Source of the DNA: Pseudisothecium myosuroides | Taxonomy: Eukaryota; Streptophyta; Bryopsida; Hypnales; Lembophyllaceae | NCBI GenBank assembly: GCA_951799445.1 | Contig: OX637293.1 | Span: 992,001-1,056,000 of the forward strand | DNA length: 64,000 nucleotides | Direction of reading: 5' to 3' | Part shown: positions 11,640-22,467 of the stretch, piece after piece | Position numbering within the stretch: the first letter of the stretch is position 1 | Layout of the letters: each line of letters opens with the position of its first letter | Notes under the pieces: model-generated | What the model was told of the DNA's origin: nothing | What the model saw: the letters and a program-made list of their open reading frames with translations, nothing else | Databases searched by the model: none | Made by a program: the position numbers and the translations under genes

Positions 11640-13850
11640 GAAATTATTAATAGTGTGCTTGAGGTGTGCTTGAGGTCTACCACAAACACACCTCAAATAC
11701 ACTTTGTTTGTTTTTAAATTCTAAATAGGAAATTTCAATAAATTGCTTAAATTTTTTTTTAAACTCAAAGAGAATGAGAAATGTAGAAGTGTACTTGAAG
11801 TGTGCTTGAGGTCTACCTCAAGTACACTTCAAGCACACTTTGTTTGTTTTTTACCTTTAAATAAAAATTTTCAATTAACTTTTTTTTAATTTAGAAAAAA
11901 ATCAAATACAATAAGACTAATAATAGTGTGCTTGAGATGTGCTTGAGGTAGACTTCAAGCACATTTTTACATTGTTTTTAAATTCTAAATAGAAATTTCC
12001 AATTAATTTTCTCTTAATATTTCTTAAAACTCAAATATAATGAAAATTGTTTTTAAATTCTAAATAGAAATTTCCAATTAATTTTCTCTTAATTTTTTTT
12101 AAAACTCAAATATAATGAAAATATTAATAGTTTGCTTGAGGTGTGCTTGAGGTCTACCTCAAGTACACCTCAAGCGCATTTTGTTTATTTTTATATTTTA
12201 AATAGAAATTCTCAATAAATATTTTTTAATTTTCTTTAAAATTCAAAGAAAATGAGAGAATATTAATAGTGTGCTTGAGGTGTGCTTGAGGTAGAACTCA
12301 AGCATATCTAAAGCACACTTTGTTTGTTTTTAATTTTAAATAAAGATTTTCATTTAAATTTTAAAAATTTTAAAAAAAAATCAAACACAATGAGAAACGT
12401 AAAAGTGTGATTGAGGTGTGCTTGATGTCTACCTCAAGCACACCTCAAGCACACTTCCTTTATTTTTTAATTTTAAATAGATTTTTTGAATATTTTGTTT
12501 TAATTTCTTTTAAAACACAAAAACAAATAAGATAACAGGCTCTAAAATCACCCACCCTATTCGAATGTACATTGCTTGTACATGTAACTATTTCATAGCC
12601 TTCAACAATGTACAAATAGTATATATTTTAGGAGGTGGGTGATTTTAGAGTCCTATGCCACTTTAACTTCAAATTTTCAGAACTAAATCTAGAAAGCTCC
12701 AAAAGATATGAAACGACTTGGATTAGATGCCAATTCCTCTTGTCTTTCAAGGAAAATTTACTAAACAATATTTCAAGACAATTTCACCTCTCCAAAATGT
12801 AGTTTCAGCTCTTAGGTGGGCAATTTTTGAACCTGTTACTTTAGAGTAGTAAAAGTGTGTTTGAAGTGTGCTTGTGATAGACCTCAAGCACACCTCAAGT
12901 ACACTTTTACTTTCTCATTGTCTTTGAGTTTTTAAAGGAAAAAATTCAAAATTAATTGATAATTTCTATTTAGAATTTTTTAAAAAAAAAATTGTGCTTG
13001 AGGTGTGCTTGAGGTAGACCTCAAGCACACCTCAAGCACACTATTACTATTTTCATTTTACTTTCATTTTGAAAAAAAATATAAAACAAAAATTATTGAA
13101 AACATCTATTTTAATTAAACCTCAAGCAAACCTCAAGCAAACTTTTATTTTTTCTCATTGTGTTTGAGTTTAAAATTTTTTTTAAGAAAGTCTAATGAAA
13201 TTTTCTATTTAGATTTTTATTAAAAACAAAGTGTGCTTGAAATGTGCTTGAAATGTGCTTGAGGTACACCTCAAGCACACCTCAAGCACACTTTTGCTTT
13301 CTCATTCTATTTGAGTTTATTTTTTAAAATTTTAAAATTAATTGACAATTTCTATTTAGAATTTAAAAACAAACAAAGTGTGCTTGTGGTGTGCTTGAGC
13401 TTTACCTCAAGCACACCTCAAGTACACTTCTACTATTCTCATTGCATTTGAATAAAAAGAATATAAAAAAAATTTGCTAAGTAATTCTAATCAATTTTTT
13501 TATTTTTTAAAGTGTGCTTGAGGTTTGCTTGAAGTAGACCTGAAGCACACCTGAAGCACACTTGGAAAAAAAATTGGGTTATAATTTTTTCCCAAATTTG
13601 TTTTAGTATTTTTTTTTATTCAAATGCAAGGAGAAAATTAGAAGTGTGCTTGAGGTGTGCTTATGGTAGACCTCAAGCACACCTCAAGCACACCTCAAGC
13701 ACACTTTTTTTTTAGAATAAAAGAAAAATTGATTAGAATTTTCCACCAAATTGTTTTTAGTATTTCTTTAATTCAAATACAACAAGAAAAATAAAAGTAT
13801 GCTTGGGGTGTGCTTGAGGTCTCAAGCCCACGTCAAGCACATTTTTTTTT
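11640..13850. repeat. Array of about 14 short palindromes with inverted polarity
   Basis: Each unit is a roughly 50-bp palindrome built from the word gtgcttgagg, twice in one sense then twice in the other. Units start near 11651, 11787, 11924, 12127, 12267, 12403, 12847, 12993, 13118 (partial), 13229, 13376, 13511, 13642 and 13795. AT-rich spacers of about 80-110 bp run in one orientation up to 12530, in the opposite orientation from 12900 to about 13480, then flip back. This is mirror-symmetric around the centre at about 12690. No coding potential. It resembles foldback transposons with internally repetitive arms. Confidence 0.85.
12531..12846. mobile_element. Centre of the palindrome array, itself an inverted repeat
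   Basis: Taacaggctctaaaatcacc on the left faces ggtgggcaatttttgaacct on the right, with an inner inverse pair ending at about 12653 (ggtgggtgattttagagtcc). The right half (12660-12835) is similar, in reverse, to parts of element G (61730-61850). It may be a MITE that landed in the loop or the original loop of the foldback. Confidence 0.5.
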
Positions 13851-13861
13851 TAGATTAAAAA

Positions 13862-13925
13862 CAAGACGTGTGGGCCCTAAAGAATCTCCTACAAAATCAT
13901 CTACCGGTATTGAAGAAAATAGACA
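13862..13925. repeat. Fragment of RS1 repeat
   Basis: Matches the starts of the copies at 38480 and 40830 (acgtgtgggccctaaagaat, acaaaatcat). It lies just outside the palindrome array. Confidence 0.5.
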
Positions 13926-14469
13926 TACAAAGCAAACTTGGCCTAACAAATTGAATATAACAATTAAGGTAGAAACACCTGTATCCAACCAAGGTTCTCA
14001 TTCATGACCTGTAGGGCACCAATATTTTGGGCTAGGTAGGGAGTGATTTGTGGATTGCCTTGTCCAAGCTGATTGTAATAAGGACACAAATGTGACAAAC
14101 CAACAAGATTTCAACCGGTCAATGAGGCTCAACTTAAATGATACGGAGTACAACATATGACGAGACTAGCCCATCCTTAACTGTTGTAAATAACCTACAA
14201 CAAGGCCGATAAGCTGCACAATCTAACCATCAAATTCACATTCAAGAACCCCAAACATAAATAAAACTCAAATAGACAAGGAACAAGAAACAAGAAAAAT
14301 CATCTCGCCTTACAAAAATTGAAGTTGAAATTCGAAATTCACTATGCAGACAATGTATAAATATCCATAAATAGTAGGTGACAACTCGATGGTGCACTAA
14401 TAATCTCTAGCAACAAATCTCCAAATCTCACAAGGCAGCTATGCCCATCCCCTGCGACTACAAATACTC

Positions 14470-17400
14470 CATCAAGCTAGGTTTGTCTAGACCATCTTCT
14501 AGCTTGCTCGGCAAGCTCTACAGATGATGAATAGCTTTGATAGTTGGAACCGAATGTCTTCATCCTCCATAATGCAAACTGCAGTGAGAAAATATAGAAT
14601 TTAGTTAACTCAAATATGACATACCAAATCACTATTCTTCGACATAGGCATCCAAATGCATTTGTCGTCACATCATCAACCTAGACTCTTCAATAATGAA
14701 TCCAATGACAAGATTTACCATACATGAAATAGCTATCTCCAAACTTCTCACTACTCATTTTGATCAATACAAAGCATATTAGCATATGTCGTCCATCCAG
14801 TAGATCAATTACATACATTATCGACTCTGCTGTAGAATTTGCAAATTGTGTGCATTCCACAATTTTCCTCAAATTCTATTCTCATTCATCTGATTCTAAT
14901 TGTTGGCCGGCATTGCAACTGTTGACAAATTTAAGCCTATGTAGAAAGGACAAACTTCCAAATTAACTATTTTAGTTTAGGATCTGAAAATCTCCAAGAT
15001 ACTATTAGGGTATAAAAAAATACAAAACAACTTGCATTGTCATTCTAAAATTTGCACAAGGTCTAATTTTCTTGCGAGGACCCTAATTCAAATGGTATTA
15101 TAAGAGAAAGTGTTGCTTTTAGGTTAGCTTAATTGGAATTAGTAAACAAACTTGTCCGCCAAGCTCCGAGAAAATATGACAAATAGAGACAGTTAGGATA
15201 AGAAAGAGTAATGCATGAATAGGTACCGTATTTGAGGCAGCTTTGAGGCTTGATATTGTCGCGTCCATCCTGCGGAATTTGATGGTGTGAGTCGATCCAA
15301 TAGTGGTTTCACCCCCTGCGATCTCAAACTCACCGCAGCATGGCTCTAGTAATAAGCTGCAAGAGGGGCTACAGAATGGCGCGCATGAACCTTAAACCCC
15401 CCCAAACCCTAAACCCTAAATCTTGAAATCCTGAATCCAACAAGTAAGAAGTTATGTTAAGACACCCTAGCGGTGCTCCAACCGATCTTACCCAAAAGAG
15501 TTGCTAATGAGGAATGCCGAGATGGAAAGAAGTTGGCTCCCTGCAAAGTTGGCTTGTTGAAGTAGTAAACCACATTTTCTTGTGTTGTAATTCCTCTCAT
15601 TCTTTGATTGTGGCCTTCTCCTGGTGGATCAATGTTTGGCGACGCTCCTTTAGCATAGAGGTCCTTATCTGCACTCAAAAGTCAACACATAGGCTCTCAC
15701 AGTAAAGTTCACAAGTGCAGGCCAATATAAAGCAATTGAACAATGCAAGAATAATTAAACAATTTCTGATCTTGTAGACAATTCTCAAATTCCATGCAGG
15801 TACAAGTATTTCTGAGTGAACAAAATGACATTTGGTGCCAAGACATTGACTCCACTTGAATCCTTTTCTAGTATATCTGAGAGAGCCTCGAAATGGCCAT
15901 GACCGGCTGTTGTATGTACTGGAGTTGCACCCAACTTGTTGCCAGTCATGACATTGGCTCACGCCTTTAGCAGTCTCCTGACCACTTGAATATTTACAGT
16001 TTCGTCTGTTCATTTTACTATCTGCAATGTTATAAGAAGTGTCAGCAAGGTTACATCATAAAATTTGCATGGCATTGAATACAACAGAGGTCGGTTACAA
16101 AATCCACAAGCAGCGAGGGAATTGAAGCGAGCATGAAGCAATTCATGATCAACTTTGCAACTCAACTACAATTGTCAAACTGAATGATTTTACTTGCCAA
16201 GAACTCCAACACTAGTTTCTTAAATGTGGACTTTGCAGTACAACATAAATCTGCAGAGTGCAGACAACTTGAAGCCCGCCATTAATCATACCGTGACAGG
16301 CTCTAGGATTACAAATCAGCAACACTAAAAAAGTATGTAATCTTGTGGAGTGGCAGTTCGAAGTCTTGCATAGATCAGCTCAAGATACTTGAATCTCGGT
16401 GATATTTGATGCGATTGATCACATTATGATTGCTGATGTTGCCCTGAGCTCCTCGAAACACTCTTGCCTGCTACTATTCAAGCCATAGTTGCTCACCACG
16501 ATTAGGATTCCAAGGTGCCGTTCACTTCCGCATGGCAAACGCACCTGCCAAGGACAAAAATATTGTTTCTTACACATCATGAAATTTCAAGCGAAGAATT
16601 ACAAGCAAGAATACGAGATGAGATCTCAAAACTATTAAGAAGAAGAGAAAGCTGGTAATGGGCAGCTCACACGTATTTGGTTTGTAACAGATTGATTTCT
16701 GAAAAGATCAAGAGAATTGCTAGTTAGTGTCATTATTATTTTATTGATATTAACTTAATAAGTTGCCAATACAATATCAATTGAATGCCATGGACAGTGA
16801 CATGCAACTGACAGTAAGTTAACATTAAGTAGCATGAGCTAGTAACAGTCACTCGACACGAGGACTGTATGAGCCTAATGCCTATTGACTTGACACTAAC
16901 AATTTACGAACCCAACGGAGGGTCTTTAGTGATGGTGAGAAACAATAGAGCTACCGCACCTTGGCCTATGGATGACGGTCATCTGGGTAGCCTCTTGGAT
17001 AGCCATTGTAACCAATTCCTGCTCAAGAAATGCAGTTGCTCTATTTTGTAAGAAAATCAATTTTTAGTATACTAAGAGAATCTCTCCTTGTCGGACACCT
17101 GCATCTACTTCCTACTAACTTGCAAAGCCTTCAAGTTCGTGGCATCAGAATAAGAATCTTTAAGCAAGAAGGCAAAGATTGAATGAAAATGGAAGGGAAT
17201 TTGGTGGAGGATTCCAATACCGAGAATGTTTTGCTAACAACCACCTAGCCCATAATCCTTCTACCTTTTGGACGCAAGTTCTAAATTTTGACACATACTT
17301 GGGCAGCTGGACTCTATATCTTTCATTGTTCATAATTTTTAAGCCTAATACAATAGACCACAAGAACCAAAGATCCAACCCAACCACGCCATCTGCAAAA

Positions 17401-18932
17401 TATCTTGATCCAATTTATATCTTCAAATGATGGCAACCATATGGGGAATTAACAGACAAATCCACGTACCAGTTTCATGTGTTGCCTTCACAAGCTCGTC
17501 TTTCACTCTTGCTTCTTGCACATGGAGACGTTGATGCATAGAACAAAACCTGAGGTAGAATTTTTGAGGTTCAGAATTGCACAGGGTCCAAACTACAAGA
17601 AAGTAGAGAAATCTTGCAATAGAAGTCGAGAGCTTTGACACAGTCTGTTGGGAACTTGTATCATCCTCCACCCCAACCTTCAAACCCTAATAAAATGTTG
17701 ATAGAAGATTCCACATGTAGAAGAAGCTCTGAAATGTTGCAAAAAGAGCCAAACCTGGGAATATAGAGTCAAGCGTGGGATGCCCCAGCCACTTGTCGAC
17801 AATACCACGAGTGTTGTAAAATCAGTGATACATTCTTCTAGTGGCACCATGTCTAGCTCATCTACAAATGAATTATCATATGTTCCAAAGCATTCTTTTT
17901 TCTTCATCTCACTTTGGCCGAGGGGGCTTCTCGCCACCTTTGGGTGGTTCATTTGCAGAACCAAACTTGTCAAACCATAAAACTCAAACTAAAAGTCTGA
18001 AACCCTAAACTCTAAACCAAAAGCAAAAAAGGTTTTAAATTACTTACTTCAACTCCTACAATTTCATGGCTTCCCTCTTTTTAAGATATTCTTCCTTGGA
18101 AAAGTCCCTGCAATGCAGAAAATTGACAAAGACAAAGATAAAGTTCCTTGTAAAAAATGATAAAATTTCCCTGAATTTTGAAAGTATGTAGTTGACACTT
18201 CATTTTGCATCAAAGAAATGTGACATCATACCTTAGAGTGAGAATAAGTTCCTTTCGGTCTTGAGTCTCACATCGTCTTCTTGTCTCCTCCGCGTACAAT
18301 GGAGATGATAGTGGTGAATTCACAATACATTAGAAGAATGATATTAGAATTACCCTCTTTTTCACTCACAAGCAAGGAGAAAGTTCCCACTCCATTGAAT
18401 CAAAAAGTAATTAAACAACACAAGTGGAATCTTCTTGTTTCTTTGACAGCTTGTACTCGCCCAACAACAAATAATCAATCATAAACAACACCATTAATGA
18501 ATTGTTCTATTTGAATGATCATGTATCTTACAAGATGCAAAGGTTGAACCGAACTAAAGTATTGAAAAGCAGAGGTGTTTCATATTTCTTTTCACCTTCT
18601 TGGTTAAAGAAGCATCATTTTCACGAAGACGTTCTTCCAGCTCCTCCTTTGACGTACCTGCAATGAAAGAGCAGCATTGGAGTGCGAAAGTAAAGATGGC
18701 GATGAAAATTGAAACCCTAATAAATCTGCATTTTCCTTGACGAATTCCCATACAGCTGACCCATTGCCCACAATCCGCTTCGGATTGGGCAAGGATTGAG
18801 CACCAAACCATCCAAATTCTCCCGAAAATTTAGGGTTTCACATTTCATCCCCATCGTTCCCCGCTCTCCCTGTTCCTGTTGGGCCGCGGCGTTCCCGACA
18901 TTAGGAGCGTCAATGTTTCCAACGAGGCCCAT
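14470..18932 (-). pseudogene. Ankyrin-repeat gene remnant, copy 1
   Basis: Minus strand. The start region (ATG at 18932-18930, MGLVGNIDAPNVGN, then an AAQ-EQGERGT segment) matches copy 2 at 45088. Downstream exon-like pieces with plausible splice sites are 18658-18560 (TSKEELEERLREND after ttgcag), about 17551-17470 (HQRLHVQEARVKDELVKA, donor gtacgt) and 16030-15836. The last is a clear ankyrin repeat (NKLGATPVHTTAGHGHFEAL), but a TGA at 15961-15959 replaces the usual Gly codon after RRLLKA, and a second stop lies just upstream. A further ankyrin-like piece (AKGASPNIDPPGEG) is at 15678-15560. Exons beyond this are not certain, and introns contain repeat debris. Ankyrin repeats are protein-binding modules; the parent protein is not identified. 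Judged a pseudogene because of the stops. Confidence 0.6.
15401..15424. repeat. Short telomere-like tract
   Basis: Two adjacent plant telomere words (AAACCCT) at 15401-15421. Too short to mark an old telomere; such telo-boxes also occur near plant promoters. Degenerate relatives lie near 18000 and 39716. Confidence 0.5.
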
Positions 18933-18944
18933 AAAAAATTGATT

Positions 18945-19170
18945 ATAATTTTTTACCAAAATTTTTTTTGTATATGTTTTTATTCAAATGCAACAAGAAA
19001 AGTAAAAGTGTGCTTGAGGTATGCTTGAAGTAGACCTCAAACACACCTCAACACACTTTGTTTTAAAAAATGAAATTGAATACGCTTTTTCAACACAATT
19101 TAAAAAAAATCTAACTCAAAATCAAATTTTTTTTAAGAATTAAAATCATATTTATTTGCATTTTGATTTT
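18945..19170. repeat. Single palindrome unit outside the array
   Basis: Spacer plus palindrome (about 19004-19058, gtgcttgagg words) like the last units of the 11.6-13.85 kb array. It lies about a dozen bases upstream of the ATG of ankyrin remnant 1, so it interrupts that gene's leader. Confidence 0.7.
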
Positions 19171-19490
19171 TCCTTTATTTTCAAATCAATTATCCGTGAT
19201 AGAGAAATTTAAGTTCTAAATGTATAATGCAAAGTTTTTAAGTTACCCCCAAAAGGATTAAGTTGCGTTTATCACTGCATTTGAACCAAAATTTAAAAAT
19301 TGTACTTTTGTCATTAAGCATGTGATTGACTTCTTTCCCCATGTTCTTTCGATATTCCTTATGTTCTTTCCCTGTGTTCTTTGGGCGGGGATGATTGGAG
19401 TGTCTCCCCAGCCAAATGAAACCTCGGAGGAACAAGGCCCGGGCCACCCCTTTCCCCAAGTCCCAAGGGGAATGAGTGGAGAAGCTCTAA

Positions 19491-21329
19491 GGTAGTGTGC
19501 TCTAAAAGCGAGCGGCCTCTTCAAATTGACCCGATATTTAGATCTGAAATGGACATTACATCATTTAGGTGGTCCTTAAATGGACCTCTCAAGCCATTGA
19601 GAGAATTGAGAAAAAAGCTTTATTTATTGCAAGAGCCAATCATTGACCTTCATTTACTCAAATCACTTTAGAAGTTGCAAGTGGTCAAATTTTGGAAGAC
19701 CTAGAGTCACAAATAGGTGCCTACAACTGGGTTTTTTTTTAAATTCATAAGTAATTCAAAAATAATTCAAAAAATATGAAACCACTTGTGTTACGTTTTG
19801 CGTCCATTTTTCTTTCTCTGAAAAATGATCCAAAAATGTTTATGTTCAAGAAAACCTGTAAAAAAGGCAGACCAGCCCTTGAATGGTCGCTTTTAGAGCA
19901 TATTACCTTACCCAAATTATGGCGTGAAGAATCCAATTGTAGGAAGTTTCAGTGCTGGAGAATGAAAATTCCAACCACTCACGAGAGATTGGGCGACGAG
20001 GAAGCCAAAAGAAGTTCCAAAAGAAATTCGTAGATGAACTAAATGTTGGGCATCCTGAGAAGGTGTGCTGGGCAGGCTGACGCAGGCAATAAGAGAGGCC
20101 CAAATTATTTCAGTGTTTCCCTTGATGGTCAATCAATATCAATCAATGTCAAACTAGTGGTTATATGGCATGTGACAATTCTGCCATGCTTAGGCAACAA
20201 AATGAGGAGTTAAAGGCAATTGGAATTATCCAAAAATTAAAGAAGACAAAATATAAAAATGTGACTTATAAAATGTACACATCAAATGAGGACTCATTTT
20301 GTTAATTAGAAGTTTGTCTCATTGATTAAAAAGTTTGATTGATTATTGGAACTTGACAAGTAATGTGATCACTAAGTTTTTTGAATTGCAATGAATTGTC
20401 CCCTCAATGAATTAGGGTTCATGGTGTGTGAATTAGAATTGTTAGTGGTTATCTGAGTTTAATTGAATGTGAGTGATTCTATAAACTATTGGCGAGGGGT
20501 ATGAATGTATAAGAGAATGGCTCAATTTACATGGCTTAGAAGGGAGGAATAAAATAATGGTGTAGGAACTATAGAAGGATGGTGAATTAAACTTTGGGTA
20601 TAAATTCATGGTGGTTTATGTTCTTAAAATCATCATTTGAAAATAATAAACTATAGCACAAAGGAAAAATCCATTGCTTGGAAGGCTACATAGTAAACAC
20701 TTCCCCCCAGACTCTTCTAAGGGTGGTTTTTGCCATCACGGTGAAAAACACTCATAAAGGCCGACCAACTTTTAAAGGGTTGCTTCATGAGTATACTACC
20801 TAAGATTTTGAGAAAGAAGAATTTTCAGATTTCTTGTTTCAAATTTTGATTAACATTCTCTGAAGTGTTTTGAGTTTGAAAACTCACCCAAGGACCACCA
20901 TGGTATGACAACCCGATGATCTTGCATAGTAGAAAAATTCATCTTTTTGCTTTAAGCAGCCCGGAAGAAACAAAATGGTTGTTTGTTAAAGGAAGAACCA
21001 TGCAAAGGTTTATGTGGACTCTTAAGAAGAATAAAGCGAAGATTAAAGAATATAATAGAATACTCAAATATAGCTCAAATGACTAAGAGACAAGGAGAAC
21101 TTGCAGAAACCAAAATAAAGTCAGTACACCTCAAATAAGAAATTTAGCATGATTCCTATTATTATATTGAATTTTTTTTGTCGGGTCTTGTTGGTAGTCA
21201 AAAGAGGTGATTATTTTTAAATGCATTTTTAGGAGACTATGAATAAATTATGAATTTTCAAAGTATTGAAAATAAATGTTTCTACAACTGACCTTAGTCT
21301 CTCGTGAACAATGGGAGTATATTTTATTT
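19491..21329. other. No gene seen; one LTR-like motif
   Basis: AT-rich DNA with a short repeat at 19740-19815 shared with 10015-10090. At about 20666-20683 the word atccattgcttggaaggc occurs; it is otherwise found only near the 3' ends of the two giant LTRs. The overlapping frames at 19745-20132 look random. Confidence 0.45.
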
Positions 21330-22163
21330 TCTAAGGACAAGATTTATTGCTAATTGGTCAATTATCATGTTTGAGTTGAATGAAGCCTATTAGATTGTGT
21401 TCAGATATCAAAACTATATTTTAATACTTGAAACTTTGAATTGTATATCACTGTGAGAAGTTTCAATTGTTTGGTAAAAAATTATAATTGTTATCATTTT
21501 TGTTGCAAAAATTGAAAATAAATACATAAAAATAACAAAAGAAATCCAAATTATTTGAAATTTTATCAAGACGTACAAGTAGCAATGGAGATTAGTGTGA
21601 AATTTTTAAAATTGATTATTTTATTTTTTACATCCAAAATAGTTACAATAAAGATCAAAATTATCTTTTTTATTTAATTAATGTTAAAAACAATTATTTC
21701 TTCTTGCTAGTGGAATAATTTGTTTTCTATTTATTTTATTTTATTCATAATTTTTGATGGAAAAATCAAATTATTGTGATTTTTTTAAGTTAAGGTGGAA
21801 ATAAATTAATATCAGTCCTAATATATATAGAGAGAGAGAGAAAGAGAGAGATAGAGAAAATAATCTTGAATTTATTCAATAAATGAAGGTTAGAATAAAA
21901 AATCTAATTTTTTAATTTAAATTAAAAATTTGTTTAAAATATATATATGAATGAAAAACACAACATATTATATTATTTGGATTTTAACACATGGAGCTTG
22001 TAATTGTAATAATTCTCTTACTTTTTAGATTTTTTTTAAATTTTCAAAATGAAACAGAAAGAAATCTTGTCAAGCTTCATTTTCTTAGTTTGAAAGCAAA
22101 TATCAAAGATGGTCAAATTAAAAGTTACAATCAAGATTGCCCAAGGCACACCGGCTTTAGGGG
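21330..22163 (+). mobile_element. D-family element D1, TTAA at right end
   Basis: Similar to D2 (58561-59412): shared tgttatcatttttgttgcaa and acaagtagcaatg blocks. The right end is ggctttagggg|TTAA (22164-22167); the left end is eroded. It contains a GA-rich microsatellite at 21830-21858. Confidence 0.6.
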
Positions 22164-22467
22164 TTAAGCAAGATGTTGGTTTTAGAAAGGTAATGGTTTT
22201 AGTTGTCGTTGCCATTAGAATGAGAAAAAGGCCATAGGAGGGTCGTTTCAAGGCTGTGTTGGCTAGAATATTTTATATAATAAAATAATAATAATACATT
22301 TTAAAATTTTAAAAATTAAAATTGAATAACACGTCAAATTCTTGACATAGTTAGGTTTTCATTGAATTTGAAGATAAAGGATTTTTTTTTCATTTTTTTA
22401 ATCATTTCATTAAATTGTCTTGCACAATTCAAGCCTTGCAATTTGCCACTTAAATTTTTTTAATTAA

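Larger units (their letters stand above)
11309..19487. mobile_element. Candidate long PIF/Harbinger-like element with TAA flanks
   Basis: Left end TAA|GAGCATCGCCACCCATTC at 11306 onward; inverted right end GAGCTTCTCCACTCATTC ending at 19487 followed by TAA. The two ends match at 15 of the first 18 positions and have GC-rich subterminal DNA. Between them lie the palindrome array and the ankyrin pseudogene. No transposase is visible. It could be one gene-carrying element or two unrelated MITE ends. Confidence 0.3.

Noticed and set aside
11640..13850. CRISPR-like array
   Set aside because: Repeats are palindromes with variable AT-rich spacers that are themselves related, orientation flips within the array, and the context is a eukaryotic genome.
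15401..15424. Interstitial telomere
   Set aside because: Only two perfect repeat words; too short to indicate a fusion or healed end.
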